Below, in pieces: positions 38,394 to 51,020 of a stretch of 64,000 bases of DNA; position 1 is the first letter of the stretch; the number at the start of each line of letters is the position of its first letter. This stretch comes from Piper betle (Eukaryota; Streptophyta; Magnoliopsida; Piperales; Piperaceae): contig JAURVB010008449.1 in the NCBI GenBank assembly GCA_033002965.1, positions 58,314 through 122,313 of the forward strand. Direction: 5' to 3'. A program made the position numbers and the translations under genes. The notes below the pieces were generated by a model. It searched no databases. It was not told the DNA's origin and worked only from the letters and a program-made list of their open reading frames with translations.

Positions 38394-41015
38394 CTATCCA
38401 TGCATCAAGTCGATATCTATAGGAGCTGGCCGAGAAATTGTCAATCCACCCATCATTGGCGGAGGAAGGCGTTGGTTCAGAGCACCATCAGTTGGAGTAG
38501 ATGTGTTTTCAGTAGCTGGTGACTCTCCTTCAACCCCAGATTCTCCACCCACACTTAATTTGATTTTAGTCTTTGTACGCCCGTAGTTGAAGCTCCCGAC
38601 TATAACCTGCATTGACAATATTTTAGCAGCTAGCAAAGCCAGAAAGATGAGAAACTGCGGAGGTAGTTCATCGAGAAAAGCAAATGAATAAGAAAGATGG
38701 ATATATGTATGCTACCTGCACAGGAGTGGCTGCGATGAGCAGTCCCCCAACTCCACCTCCTATCACACGCCCATCAGGACCAGAGAGGGAGATGCTCAAA
38801 CCACCGGTGCGACCACGGGATCCACCATCGTCTGAGCGAAGAAATGATCCGGACAAAGAAAGAATTTCAAATCGACCCTATACCAAGATAGATCAGTACA
38901 GTTATCTAAGCATATTTTCGAAATGATTCAACTAGAACTGAAAGGAAAGAAGGCAAAAATTCAACAAGTTATCATCATCCAAATATGCATGAATGAGCCA
39001 AAGCAGAACACATTTTAAAAAAGAACTATATGAGGTTTTCCACAAACTAATGGAACCAATATTATTTTGTCGTCAAGAAATCTAGCACAATTCATTAATG
39101 GAGTACATTTTTAGTATAGCGCCAAGAATTTTTATTAGCTCTGCAATGATACCGTCAAACAGTAACATAGTATTAAAAAAAGGTCCTTCATAGACTAAGA
39201 TTTTTATTTGTATTTTTATTTTTTACAACAGACTTTGCCTCATTTCTTCACATGAGACAGCCACAACAACATAAAATATATATATATACAATCTTTATGA
39301 TGACAACCTTGAATTACTTGAACTGGTACCTTAAGAGCTATGTTCCAATACCTCCAGAACAAAAATTTGCTTTCCCAATGTGGCCACTATTGCATGACAA
39401 AAAGCTACCCAACTTAGTAAGTCAAGAAGTAGCTCAATTTACCTTCATATGAACAAATTGTTCTGAATTGTAAGTATCTAATGAAATGCACAGTGCTTGA
39501 TTTTTAAGGTTTCTAAAATGCATAAACAACAACTGCACATCTCAAATATAACCAGCTCAAAAGAATTCATTTTTCATGCATTTGCATTTTAACATAAGTT
39601 GTGGAAACACAGAAAGTATGTTAAAGCAAAAGCATTCGTCATGTTGTATTTTTTTCACCCATCACGCATCATTCAAACATCAACGCATAGCACAAATGGA
39701 ACTGGAGCCACATAGTAAAATTCAAACCTCATAAGTAACATTTCCACCAAAACTATCAGATTGACGAAGTGTCACAGTAGACACAGAACCGCTGGCTGTA
39801 AGGACGCAAACAGCCCTTGGCCCCAGGTGAGAGAAAGACATAATCTTTGCTGCAATGTCCTGTCACAGAAAAAAAAGTCCCTCCAAATGTAAGCACATCT
39901 TCACAGATAAATGCGGCAAATATAATGCTTCGAGCTTAGTAAAACTTGCTGCCACAACAATCAGAAGCAACAAACCCTGTTAACTTCAAATCACAGTTTC
40001 CTCTACTAAAGATTCAGTCCACTTGCCTTACAAAAGAAATATCAGAAGCAACACTCGTAAAAAAAAATGAAATTCCATCAAACTCCATGCCCGCAGGGCA
40101 CTTTTCCATCCAATTGAGGATGATGAAATCGTGAATCAATATTAATATGAGCCTCACTCATGTAAGCTGCAGCTCAAGCAAGTATTGCAGGTTCCAAGAG
40201 GCAATGTCAAGGGTAAGCAACCCAAAACAATATTTCTACCAGGCGATCTCCCTCATCTAAGATAACAAAATGAGCCATACCTCTCCAACAGAAATAGTGA
40301 CAACATGTGGAGTAAAGCCCATTCCAGCAGAAGAAGAAAGCCATTCACCTAGCAAATCAAGTAGCCATATGAGACAGCAGGAAAGAGTAGTACAGGCAAA
40401 TGATTCAGGCATATATACATGCTAAATACCAACCCAAAGACTCAATCTTTACTATCCAAAATAACAACTCAAATAGGCATCAAAGCCATAGGAAAAGGTA
40501 TTGCATGCTGGGCATCTAACATGGTGAAAGACTCGACCTTTATTCTTCGATAGGGAGCTCACAATGTTACCAGCAACGACGTGAAGAGAAAACATACCAA
40601 GAGAGGCTAGCTGCTGCTTCTTTCCAGAACCAGGTGGCCGGCCTCTTCCCCGTTTCTGTGAGCCACCGGTGAACGTTGAATGTGGCGTTTTGGGCGATGA
40701 AGGAGACAATGCCAGAGACACAGATCCATCCGGCCCATACTTCCGAGGCCTGCCCCTCTTCTTCTTCACCGACTCGCCGCTAGGCAGGCCAGACGCCGGG
40801 CTAGCATCAGCTCCATGCGGAGGCATGGAAGCATCCATTGAGATAGAGAACCCATGCCCAACAGAACCACCTCCCACCGGCAAGCTCATGCCGCCAAACG
40901 GGCGCATGTTGACGGGCCCCTGGAGACCACCGGCCTGCGTTCCGGATCCAGTCCCACCACCACCACCGCCCATCCCTCGCTGCATGTAGAATGCCATGGC
41001 TTCCCTGCCGTCCAT
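38394..41015 (-). CDS. AHL: AT-hook motif nuclear-localized (AHL) protein with PPC domain, 330 aa, five exons
   Basis: Minus-strand exons 41015-40598, 40348-40281, 39859-39728, 38877-38716 and 38606-38394 join in frame (993 nt) through GT-AG introns. The start MDGREAMAFYMQRG is chosen because the frame has no earlier ATG and the opening is family-like; the codon 15 bases upstream is GTG. A Gly-rich N terminus is followed by two AT-hooks, KKKRGRPRKYGPDG (about residues 88-101) and KRGRGRPPGSGKK (about 123-135). From GEWLSSS onward comes a complete PPC/DUF296 domain (GFTPHVVTISVGEDIAAKI, GPRAVCVLTASG, YEGRFEILSLSGSFL, GRVIGGGVGGLLIAATPVQV, VGSFNYG). The Pro/Ser-rich tail ends IDIDLMHG. AHL proteins bind AT-rich DNA in the nucleus as multimers through the PPC domain and modulate growth, flowering and defence genes. 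Intron-containing genes with two hooks fit the AHL1-14 type of clade. No lesion is seen. Confidence 0.95.
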
Positions 41016-41710
41016 GCATCTACTTCCCACACAAGAAAAAGGTGGAGAAGCAGAGAACCGATAAAGAAACGATTTTTTTTCTTTTTCCTTCTTTTACAGA
41101 AATGACAAAAGTTTAGCTCAAGGGTGATGGTGGCTGCTAGACTACTGAAAATCTAACAAAAACAATAGTACCAAGATTCAAAGGAACCATCTTTCTTCTC
41201 CGCATCACCACCATGGGATCAAAATACCCATTGCAAGCAAGCAACGAACCAAGCAAGGGTTTGAAGCAGAGGAAGCAGCAATTAGAGAGGAGCAGCTACA
41301 CAAGAGAAGTATCAAAGCATCTATACTAGATAAATCTTCGAAAACTCAAATCATATTAGTAGACAGACAACAAGAAAAGGAGGTGGAATGGGGAAGTAGA
41401 TAACAAGAAGGGAGAGGAAGGGAGGTGAGCAGATGGTAGGAGGAGGAGGAAGATGAAGGCAAAGGCAAAGGCAATGGTGGGCATCTTTTTGTGAAGGGAT
41501 GAGAGGGAGATAGAAACAGAGGTGGTCACAGACTCATCAGAGAGCTAAGGGGTGGTGCTTTACTGGTCATAGAAAACCAGGGTGGTCAGAAGGTGGTGAG
41601 AGAGGAGAGAGATAGCTAGAGTGAAATATGATCAAAGAAGCAAAAGAAGTTAGCTTGGAAAAAAAGATGGAAGAAGGAGGAAGATGAGAAGCCTTTTATT
41701 GGATATTTGT
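41016..41710 (-). promoter_or_regulatory. Pyrimidine-rich leader and promoter region of the AHL gene
   Basis: On the minus strand 41390-41680 is strongly CT-rich with repeated CTCTC and CCACC words, and 41040-41110 contains a T/C tract next to the start codon. Long pyrimidine tracts of this kind are common in plant 5' UTRs and core promoters. A leader intron is possible but cannot be placed. No TATA box of good match was found. Confidence 0.45.
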
Positions 41711-41719
41711 GATAAGCAC

Positions 41720-43600
41720 AAAATTGGGTGTTTGTTGATTTTTTTTTTTACAGAAAAGTTAAATTACATGTAGCTCAACAAATATATTTTAAATTTTATT
41801 TTCAAAATAAATTTTAAAAGAAAAAAATCAGTGATCAATCGAGATCGTTCGATGTTCCCCGCAATTTTGTTGGAGTAGTAGTTTGAGTCGAATGCCAGAG
41901 AGCACAAGGCGCGAGCGTACCTTTGTTTAGCTCAGACCTAAAATTCAATAATGTTCATTGGATATATTAATTTATATATTTTTTATTTAGTGATTTATAT
42001 AAAATATAAATAAATGATAAATATAATTATACTTAATGATGGTTTTACATGATAATATAAAATTTATTTTTAAATAAACTATTTGATATATAATTGAACC
42101 AAAATTGAACTATTTAATTTTTTATATTAATTTTATCTTAAATTATATACATATATATATATGAATGATTTTAATTTTTTTCATATTTTATTTGAACTCA
42201 ACTCGAATCCTTTTAAACTCAACTTAAAATCAATAAATTATGAATAATTATTAGCTGACTTATTCATTGTAAATTACAAAAAACCCTTTTATTACCTTTA
42301 TTTACATTATAACTTTTTTAGATTTCATAAATTATATATTTTTACAAAAAATAAAATAATAATAAATAAAATATTTTTATAAGTTATCTCATTTATTAAG
42401 TCAGCGTCACAATGTTAACAACCTTTACAAACTTACTTGGTGCACAATTAAAATTTAGGTAGGCAATTGCTGACTAATATGAGTTGTCCGCTCACGAGGA
42501 CGGCCTTGAATATACGTAAAAAAAATTATTTTCTCCATTTTCCCCCCTTTCCCCCACACGCCCCCAACCAACCAATCCAGTTGCATACAACTAAATCTAA
42601 CTTACCATATTTTTTTATTTTAAAATTATGATTGTTCGGACAACTAGGCAAGATCTAGCCACCCCTCAAGCCTCACTCTAGCTTGAAAATCATTTATTTT
42701 TACTCACCCTTCTTTGGCCACCAAGCATTCGAAGAAGGCCGCAGGTGGAGCTTGTTACCTTGTAATAAGATAGTCAAAAGATGTGTGTAGGTTGATCAGC
42801 CGTCTCAAAAAGCTTTTCACTTTGATAAACTTACCCTAAGAATACTATAAATCATTTTTGATAGTATTTTTAGATGTAACTTTTACTTATATAATTAGTA
42901 TAAGAGAATTATATAATTTAGATTTTCACCTTATAAACTCTATTTTAATAAAATGATCTTAAGTAACTTTTTCAAAAGCAAAAGTTCTCCTCAAAATTAG
43001 AAAATTGTCTCTTTTAAAGGTTGGCTACCGGCCCAACTAACTCGTAATTTTTTCTTTAACAGACCCAATTCAGACAAATAGCTCGACTCAAAAACTCAAT
43101 TTCAAGAGCTAATATTATGTATCAGTTACAAGCCGATAAACATTTGAATCGAGTCAACTCGTTATCAAATCAACTTGAGTCTTGATTTAAATCGAAATTC
43201 ATCTTGTCCGATTTAACAAAAATAACATAATTAATCACTCCACTCTTACCGCTCTTTTTGTTCGTTTACGATTGTTCACGGTATTTGCTAGGAAATTTCA
43301 GTGTTAATGTCAAATTTAATAACTACATAAAACCCGACCTTTATTAATATTTACTCAATCAACCTTATTAAGTTAAAGACAGCTACCCATCTCACTAGCC
43401 TCTATAAATAATTTATAATTTCGATTAAATTATTTACTTTATCAAAACACCTAATTACTTTTTACATTTACTCAAACTCCAATTTGGGCTCGGCTTTGAT
43501 AAAGTTTCATATATATACCCAGGTCCCACAAGCCGGTTTAGAGTATAAAAATATCCTCTAGCTGTCATGCATAAATATAAAATTTATTTTTTGAGCTATA
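41720..43600. other. AT-rich intergenic DNA with repeat debris
   Basis: No gene. Weak CTCG-rich fragments at 42170-42480 and 43030-43520 look like remnants of MITE-type elements. Nothing else is supported. Confidence 0.5.
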
Positions 43601-43602
43601 TT

Positions 43603-43732
43603 TAGCTTCGCCTGGGAGCAACGCCAGTAGAGACGCTGTGCATCTCCACCATCGATCATCCCGCAGATCATCCCGCAGATCGACGGTAGAGACGCAGGGC
43701 GTCTCTACCGGCGTCGCTCCCGAGAGGAGCTA
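43603..43732. repeat. GC-rich imperfect hairpin, 48-bp arms
   Basis: Arms 43603-43650 and 43685-43732 are inverted copies agreeing at about 38 of 48 positions. Both begin TAGCT and both contain GGGAGC, ACGCC and GTAGAGACGC. The right arm is itself a near-perfect short palindrome (GGTAGAGACGC against GCGTCTCTACC). The 34-bp loop holds a 13-bp direct repeat (atcatcccgcag twice). The island stands out in AT-rich surroundings. It could be a tiny MITE or a small-RNA-type hairpin. No target duplication was identified and no known microRNA is recognised in it. Confidence 0.75.
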
Positions 43733-43739
43733 AAGTTCT

Positions 43740-45795
43740 TTCTTATTTTTTCCTCTATAAAAACATAACAATCTCATGGCTTGCCGGTTGCCATTTTCAC
43801 ATGACCCTCTACCTCTTCTAATAGACTGATAATAATTTTCATATATCAGAGATTTTGCCAATGTGATCACAAAGTAATGGGATTTGAGAAGCCTTTTTGC
43901 CATTTAAAGAAAAGAAAGAAAAAAGAAATGCAAACATCCATGATACCTTTCTTTGATTAATTTTGATTCAGAGTCTGAGACAGACACAACAAACACAGCA
44001 ATCCTGATTCCTGCTTTTGCCGTATAAAATGTTTATGTGGAGTCATGGGCAAGTACTCCTTAAATATAATTAAACATATCATATTATAATATTATGTCTG
44101 GGAATTTGCAAACATTCCCCACATCAGCAATTGTTTTAAACTTTACACATCTTTCACAATATTTTTTTCCCATGAAATAATTTCAATGTGGTCATTAAGT
44201 AAGTATTCCCGTGGAGGAATATTAGTCAACAGCCATTCAGATCATTCCCCAGCTTTTATTTAGATAATTCACCTTTTGCAATAAGATAATTTCTAAAGGT
44301 TTCCAACATATTATAATGTAATTTACAAAAAAATATAATGCCAAAATAGGCAAAATTAATTTATCAGAAATAACTGGTTTATAATAAAATCTGATTAAGT
44401 GCTTTTAGGACCTGTATAATTGTGGCACTAATACAATAAACAAAGGAAGATGGCAAAGACAAAAAATTTTTCCATGAAAATCATGAATATAGTTTTGAAG
44501 AAAAAAGATGATGAAGATCATCAAAATGTCAATATCAGGTTGTTTTTTTCTATCAAAGTGATATAATAGTGTTGGATGCTTTTTATTGAGACCAATCAGT
44601 AATGAAACTTTTGATTAATCAGTCAACCTTGTGCATCAAACATACTCATAAGATCTACATTATAGGCATAAAAAAATCAGAAACAATATATATAACATGA
44701 TTTGCCTTTATCCTCTCCCTACACAAATCATCATGTAAAGTCAATGTTGGAACTGTTATGAACCCTCTTGTTTCAAAATCAAGTCGTTTAATAATATAAC
44801 AGTGCTTTCAAAAAGTGGGTTAGCTGGTTTGTATGAATGTAATTGAATAAGAGGATCCAAACATCCAATGATACGCTGAAACCATGTCAACATTTCATGC
44901 TTGTCATTTTTCTGGAGTGGGCACGCTTCTTTTTTCTTTGTGTAAAGCAAACCAGATACCAGAACAGTAAATGGCAGCCATATTGAATGCCAAGCAGTCC
45001 TTAATAGGTCATTTCATTCTCAATCGAGTACAACGGATCGAAAGGGACGACCTTGTGCAGTTCCCATTTTCATATTCTTAAGGGCATAAAAAAATCTGGG
45101 CTCCATGTCTTCCAATGCTTATCTGATATTCTCAAACCCATTCGCAAGCCTCTGTTATCTTTTCCTTGTTAGAGTGAATAAATATTGCTTTGAATAAAAA
45201 AATATCTCTACGCTGGCAGCAAGCTAGTTCTCTGAAAAAAATGGCATCTTTCTTAGCTTACCCAGAAAAATTTTGGTCTACTTTGATCAGATTTACCCTC
45301 GGCTAAGATATTCTACTGTGTTCAAAGTTTGATGCCACGAGGTCGTTTCATTTCTTTGCTCCATTATCAAGCATGCTCTACCCAGGGAGGTTTATAAAAA
45401 TCAAAAAATGGAACAAGGAGCAGATTCCAAGTCCTAAGCTTTGGTGTCCCAAAGAACTGTTCTAAGTACTTCAATGACAGTGCCGCATATGAAACTTACT
45501 TCAATGGCCTCACGCAGGAGCAGGAAACTCCTACAGAGCCAAACGAGAAGAGCATTAAAAGCTCATTGTTGACTCGGGTAGACCACCTCTAACTACTGAT
45601 ATTTGAGCACAAGCAAGTCTAAAACACCTTGCTTTGGAAAAAAAATCTGAACACCTTTGCATTTATTTATAAAAGCCAATAAAATCCATGAACGCATATT
45701 ATCTATAGAGTTTTGTCTTAAAAGTAGAATACAACCAAAGAACATCTACATGGTTCAGCAAAAGCCTGGATATTCACTTGCTCAGACGACAGAGC
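43740..45795. other. Region downstream of glutathione peroxidase exons, no clear gene
   Basis: Two stretches look like old protein-coding sequence: minus strand 44756-45110 (MEPRFFYALKNMKMG, then two stops, then a 64-codon open frame) and plus strand about 45435-45595 (NCSKYFNDSAAYETYFNGL, then EPNEKSIKSSL). Neither matches a family I can name. They may be exons of pseudogenes, or the first may lie in the 3' region of the glutathione peroxidase gene. Confidence 0.35.
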
Positions 45796-45800
45796 TGTCT

Positions 45801-46143
45801 TTAGCTTGGCCAAACAGAAAATAACGACATACCCAACAGCTTCTTTACGTTTTTCTGCAATATGGATGCATAGAATTGTTCACTTAGCCAAAATGCACGG
45901 AGAAATAAATCATAGAAATGAAAGCAGACGAGGGAAGGCAGGAAAAATGAGACTAAAGCAAGGGGCAAAATTTTTTTGATTCTCACCTCAATGCTGATAG
46001 GGGAAGTTGTTGGCGCAAAATGATCAACGGCATTTCCATCTTTGTCAACCAAGAATTTGGCAAAGTTCCAATTTATACCATCTCCAAACAGGCCACCCTT
46101 GTTTGACTTTAAAAACTTGTAGACAGGAGTAGCATCTTTTGTT
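45801..46143 (-). pseudogene. GPX: Glutathione peroxidase, last two exons only
   Basis: Minus strand. 46143-45987 reads [20 protein letters not shown], then [20 protein letters not shown], then [15 protein letters not shown] intron (45986-45855) follows, then 45854-45801 gives [17 protein letters not shown] and a stop. This is the C-terminal third of a plant thiol-dependent glutathione peroxidase, which reduces peroxides using thioredoxin. The WNF motif that supplies the catalytic Trp and Asn is present. The exons with the peroxidatic Cys and the Gln are absent: copia reverse-transcriptase sequence begins within a few bases of 46146. No further exons appear on the other side of the copia element. 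It is therefore an orphaned 3' gene fragment whose two splice sites remain intact. Confidence 0.88.
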
Positions 46144-46149
46144 CTAAGT

Positions 46150-49145
46150 ATTTTTTTTAACTTGCAATCTTAACTCTATCATGTCCTATAATTAATATAT
46201 CATCTACATAAAATAATAGAATAATAAACTCATTATAATCAAACCTTTTGATAAATATACAGTGATCAAAAATAGATTTTTTATATTGATTGTTTTCCAT
46301 AAAAGAATTAAACTTTTTGTACCACTTTTTAGAAGTTCACTTCAAACTGAACAAATTCTTTTTCAGTTTGCATGTTATCCGCTCCTTTCCACTGACTTTA
46401 AAGCCCTTTAGTTACTCCATGTATATATTCTCCTCAAGATCACTATGAAGAAAGACTATATTCACATCTAACTGTTCAACTTCAAAATCCAAACTTACAG
46501 CTAAAACCAAAATAATTCTAATACATGACATTTTAACAATAGGAAAAAAATTTGCATCGAAATCAATACATTTCTTTTGTCCAAAGCCCTTCACCACCAA
46601 CCTTGCCTTATACCTTGGTTGTGTGTTATTTTTTCATGTCTGATCCTATAGACCTATTTAATTCTTTAATACTCTCTTCCCTTTATGAAGATCCATCAAT
46701 TCATAAATGTGATTAATATGTAAAGATTTTATCTCTTCTTACATTGTCTTCAACTACTTCTCATTTTCTACATGAGCTTTGACTTCACTGAAATTTTCTG
46801 GTTCTCTATATTCGGTGATTTTTACATATTCTGATGATAAATATCTTGTTGATGGAATTTGTTCACGAGCTGATCTCCTCACATTAGTTGGCTCCCTTCG
46901 ATTAAAATCCTCTTATTCCTGTCTAACATCATTAACAAACTCATTAGAAATATCATCAACTTTCGACTTCTAGTTGAGGTTGAAGATTTTTTATCTTTTC
47001 AAAACTTTCATGAGATTTTGTTTGAAAAACTTCTTCATTGTCAAAGTCCTCAACTGTTCTATCTTCCTCGAAAACTAAATATCTGTTTCAAATCAGTTTT
47101 TTATTCTTAGGATCCTAAAGTTTGTATCCAAAACTTATCATCTCCATATACCAGAAAAATACATTTTACGGCTCTAGAGTTAAGTTTAGCCCTTTGTTCC
47201 TTGGGCACATGTGCAAAGGCTTTACAACCAAAGACTCTCAAATGAGAATAACTGACCGTTTTGTCACTCCAAACCCTTTTTAGTATATTATTGTCCAGGG
47301 CATGTGTGGGAGATTTGTTGATCAAATAACAAGTTGTGCTCATGGCCTCACCCCAAAAGCTTTTAGGCAACTTATTTGAAAACAACATACTCCTAATCCT
47401 CTTAGAGATGGTCCTGTTCATTCTTTCAGCAACTCTATTATGTTGGGGAGTATAAGGAACCGTCTTCTTATCTCTAATCCCATGCTTACTGCAATATTCA
47501 TTAAACTCAACAGAACAATATTCACCACCATTATCACTTCTAAGGCATTTTAAGAGCTTAACGGTTTCTCTTTCAACCAATACACGAAAATTCTTAAAGA
47601 TGCAAAAAACATCACTTTTATTTTTCATGTCATAAGCCACACCTTTCTATAAGTATCATCAATAAAAGTAATAAAATAAATAGAACCTCCAAGAGATTTT
47701 ACCTCCATAGGCCTGCACACATCAGTGCGTACCAACGCAAGAACTTCTAACTTCTTCATCTTGTGTTTGCAAAGGATATCTTACGTTCTTTCCCTACCAA
47801 ACAATGGTCACAATGACTAATTGTGATGCATTTAACCTTGGAAGAAGATTTAACTTCTTCAATGTCTTTAATCACTTCTTACTCATGTGTCCCAATCGAT
47901 GGTGCTACGAATCAACAGTGGAATCAAGTGAGAGATATTAAGCTCCCCTCCAACTAAACTCGTCTCAGTCTTGTACAAACTACAACACTTCTTCCCTTTA
48001 GCAACAATAAGAGAACCTTTCACAAGTTTCCACACACCTTGTGCAAATTATAAACTAAATCTTTCATCATCATGTACTCCGATTGACAACAAATTCATCA
48101 TTAAATCTGGAATATATCTGACATTTTTAAGCACCAATTTGTAACTCGTGTTTGTTACTATATGCACATCTCCAAGTCCCATAATTTTGGAAGTATCACA
48201 ATTTACCATATTTACTATACCTGAATCTGAAGGTTCATAGGTAGTAAAGAAATTTCTGCTTGGAGTTGCTTGGAATGATACTCCCGAGTTAACTACACTA
48301 CTAGCATCATAATCACTCGTCAAACAATCGTTCTCACAATTAGAAAGAATCACCATGTCATCATGCATAACATCAGTATTCTTTTCTCCTTGATCCTTGT
48401 TGTCCTTATTTTTCAAGTCTTTCTTAAGTTTCCAACAATCCTTTTTATATGACATATCTTGTCACAATAATAACACTTCAAGTTCTTCTTGGATTTAGAC
48501 CTTCCTCGACTCTTGACCCTTTTATTTGTGTCCTTATTTCTTGATATACCTCATACTTCTTCTAACACTAATGCATGAGACCTTGAAGTTAGTAGAGTTT
48601 TTCTTTTCACCTCCTCGTTTAGTAAACTGTTTGTCACCATGTCCATTGTGAGTTTTTCATCCGGAGCAGCGTTGTTCAAAGAGATCACCAATGTTTCCCA
48701 GCTCTCTGGCAATGTGTTACGGAGCAGGATAACTTGTCATTCCTCATCTAAAGTAATCTTCATCGTGACAAGTTAAGTAATAATACTCTTCATCTCATTA
48801 GGATGCTCACTTATATCACTTCCATCATTATACCTTAAGTTCACTAATTTCCTCAATAGCAGTATTTCTCTCATAAACTTCTTGGAGTTTATCCCATATA
48901 AATTTTGAAGATGTCAATTTAGAAACATGATGATACACAACTCCATCTACCCATTATCTCAAATAGACCATAGCCTTCCTATTCAACTTATTCCAGTCTT
49001 TATCAATCACCTCTGCTAGTTTCTAACCCATGATAGGTTCATACAAATCTTTCGAATATAAATGATCAATCATTTTTCCTTTCCAATAATGCTAGTTACT
49101 CGGCCCCTTAAGAGAAATCATCTTAACATGCTTCTTATCAGCCAT
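46150..49145 (-). pseudogene. Copia-2 gag-pol remnant
   Basis: The polyprotein opens MADKKHVKMISLKGPSN at 49145, with TAG as codon 18. It continues through broken UBN2-type gag, a CCHC zinc-knuckle region (about 48460-48400), a protease region with the active-site DSG changed to NSG (VVNSGVSF, about 48285), integrase (47107-47640, with LRSDNGGEYCSVEF and an HNRVAERMNRT core) and reverse transcriptase with YVDD (about 46225). Many stops and shifts separate the parts, so it cannot make functional enzymes. The family identity is copia by domain order (integrase before reverse transcriptase). Confidence 0.85.
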
Positions 49146-49245
49146 CTTATTAAAATATAAATCACAAACACACCAACTAAGCTCTTAGAATTTCGTCGAA
49201 CAACCAAATTTTGCTACAACTAAGCAACCAAGCTCTAGTACTACT

Positions 49246-49784
49246 TGTTAGGATTAACCAAACACCTAAATCTTCATTTCAACACATAATGGATGAAAAG
49301 TACCGATCAATAATAAGAAGAGAAGTAAGGGATAACACCAATTTAACCCGAAAAGAAATACCTTCAATATGGGCAAAACCAATTTTAAGTGGAGATGGTC
49401 AGATCAAATTTACTATATCACAACTTGATACAGAAAATATCCAAGGAGAGCAAACTCCCCTAATACTAATTTATTGTAATTTTAACAAAATTGGTATTAA
49501 TTAAAAATTAAAAAAATAAAGGAAAGATATCACCGATTAAGAAATTGGGGACGCTACCATTGGCAATCGTAATGAGACCGCTACAAAATCTTCACATTTT
49601 TTCAATCTACATAATTTTTCTTTCTGCCCTCGTGACCCTTTTTCTCCATGACATCAAGAATAAAAGCTTTTGTAGTTGCTTTTTATCTCTCACAAAATGC
49701 AAAACACCTTTTCTAAGAAAACTTAATTTTTATCTAAAATAAGATTACTATTTCATGTATTTACCGAGAGGAACAACCCAACCA
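49246..49784 (-). repeat. 5' LTR of copia-2 (539 bp)
   Basis: Read on the minus strand it starts TGGTTGGGTTGTTCCTCT and ends GGTTAATCCTAACA. It parallels the 537-bp 5' LTR of copia-1 along its length, including the CGCCAAGTTC-like middle and the TCAAGTTGTGATATAG segment. Divergence from copia-1 is considerable. Confidence 0.8.
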
Positions 49785-49828
49785 AGAAGTATTCCCGCTG
49801 CCCTCGCAGCACTCTCGTATGCATTACT

Positions 49829-49860
49829 CACTCTCTCTCTCTCTCTCTCACTCTCTCTCA
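49829..49860. repeat. (CT)n microsatellite inside LRR pseudogene 1
   Basis: An interrupted CT run replaces the stretch that in the sister gene at 58258-58290 encodes QYIQLFRNM. It is therefore an expansion within former coding sequence. Confidence 0.8.
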
Positions 49861-51020
49861 CATAGAGGCTTGTGGGACAAGTCCAACGAGGGCTTGGCCT
49901 TCTATCCGAACTGACTCATCTCGATCTAGTTGAGAGCAGTTTCACTGATGTGTTCCCCCTTTTCATAACCAACCCCTCCTCCCTCGTTGATTTAACTATT
50001 TCATGGAATAGATTTCACAAGTCAATCCCGAAAAGTGCAACGCCCGAAATAGGTTGGCAAGCTATCAGGGTTGCAACGCCTTACCCTTGGAGGCAATCGC
50101 TTTTCTAGAGAGCTCCCTCCCACCATTTACAATCTCACTCGCATTGCCTTGCTTGGGATCTACGGAAACCTCCTGAGCGGGAGCCTTTCTCCTCATATGG
50201 GCAACTTCTTCCCCAACATTCATTCTCTTCAAGTATTCTCTAACTATTTCACTGGTAAGATACCGGTTTCACTCTATACTTCTTATCTTAAACTACTTGA
50301 ATTTTCTGGAAATAGCTTTGTTGGTTCCATACCCATCTGTCTTGGAAAGCTGCAGGATCTAGCTACTTTTTCTTTTCGAGGTAATCAACTGGGGACGGGG
50401 AGAAGTGATGAGATGCTTTTCTTCTCATCACTGACCAATTGTAGCAAACTCAAATCGGTTGAGGTAGGTTCAAACAAATTGAGTGGCTCATTGCCTGCCT
50501 CCCTTGCAAATTTCTGAGAGAATCTAAATGATTTATCGGTTCAAGATAAGCTCATGCATGGACCAATCCCCTCCGGACTCGGGAATGTCTTCAATTTACA
50601 AACGCGGAGTATGAGCAGGAATTGTTTTACAGAAACCGTTCCAACCGAACTTGGGAAGCTTCAAAATTTGGGAGTATTAGACTTACCTTACAATGACTTA
50701 TCTGGGCAAATCCCCCACTCCCTCTGCAATCTCTCTCGTTTGATCACTCAGCTTCGCCTTCAATCAATCGCAAGGACAAATACTTCAAGCATAGGAAAAT
50801 CGTTTCCTTCAGAATAATTACCTAAGTGGCACCATAACTATTTGTCTCATAACTTATTTGATGGGAACTTGCGTTCGGAGGTGGGGCAGCTTCAAAATCT
50901 AAACTTTTTCAATGTCTCTCACAACAAACTGTCTGGTGGGATTCCTACTATGCGTGGCAAATGTAAGTGCCTCGTTTCTCTCACTTGTCATTCAACTCCT
51001 TTCGAGGGATCATCCCTATT

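Larger units (their letters stand above)
46146..49784 (-). mobile_element. Copia-2: truncated copia element inserted antisense in LRR pseudogene 1
   Basis: Minus strand. The element has a full 5' LTR (49246-49784), a decayed primer site (agtactagagc, 49232-49242) and gag through reverse transcriptase in the usual order. It stops abruptly at about 46146 just after the YVDD box. RNase H and the 3' LTR are missing. It belongs to the same family as copia-1 at 51021-57364, sharing LTR sequence, gag start and even a stop codon. Its right LTR edge touches LRR receptor sequence (from 49785) and its left edge touches glutathione peroxidase sequence, so a deletion or recombination removed its 3' half together with the 5' part of the LRR gene. 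Confidence 0.85.

Noticed and set aside
40669..41105. Plus-strand open frames opposite the AHL first exon
   Set aside because: They are shadows of the Gly/Pro-rich AHL N terminus. The minus strand has the domains and consistent splice phases.
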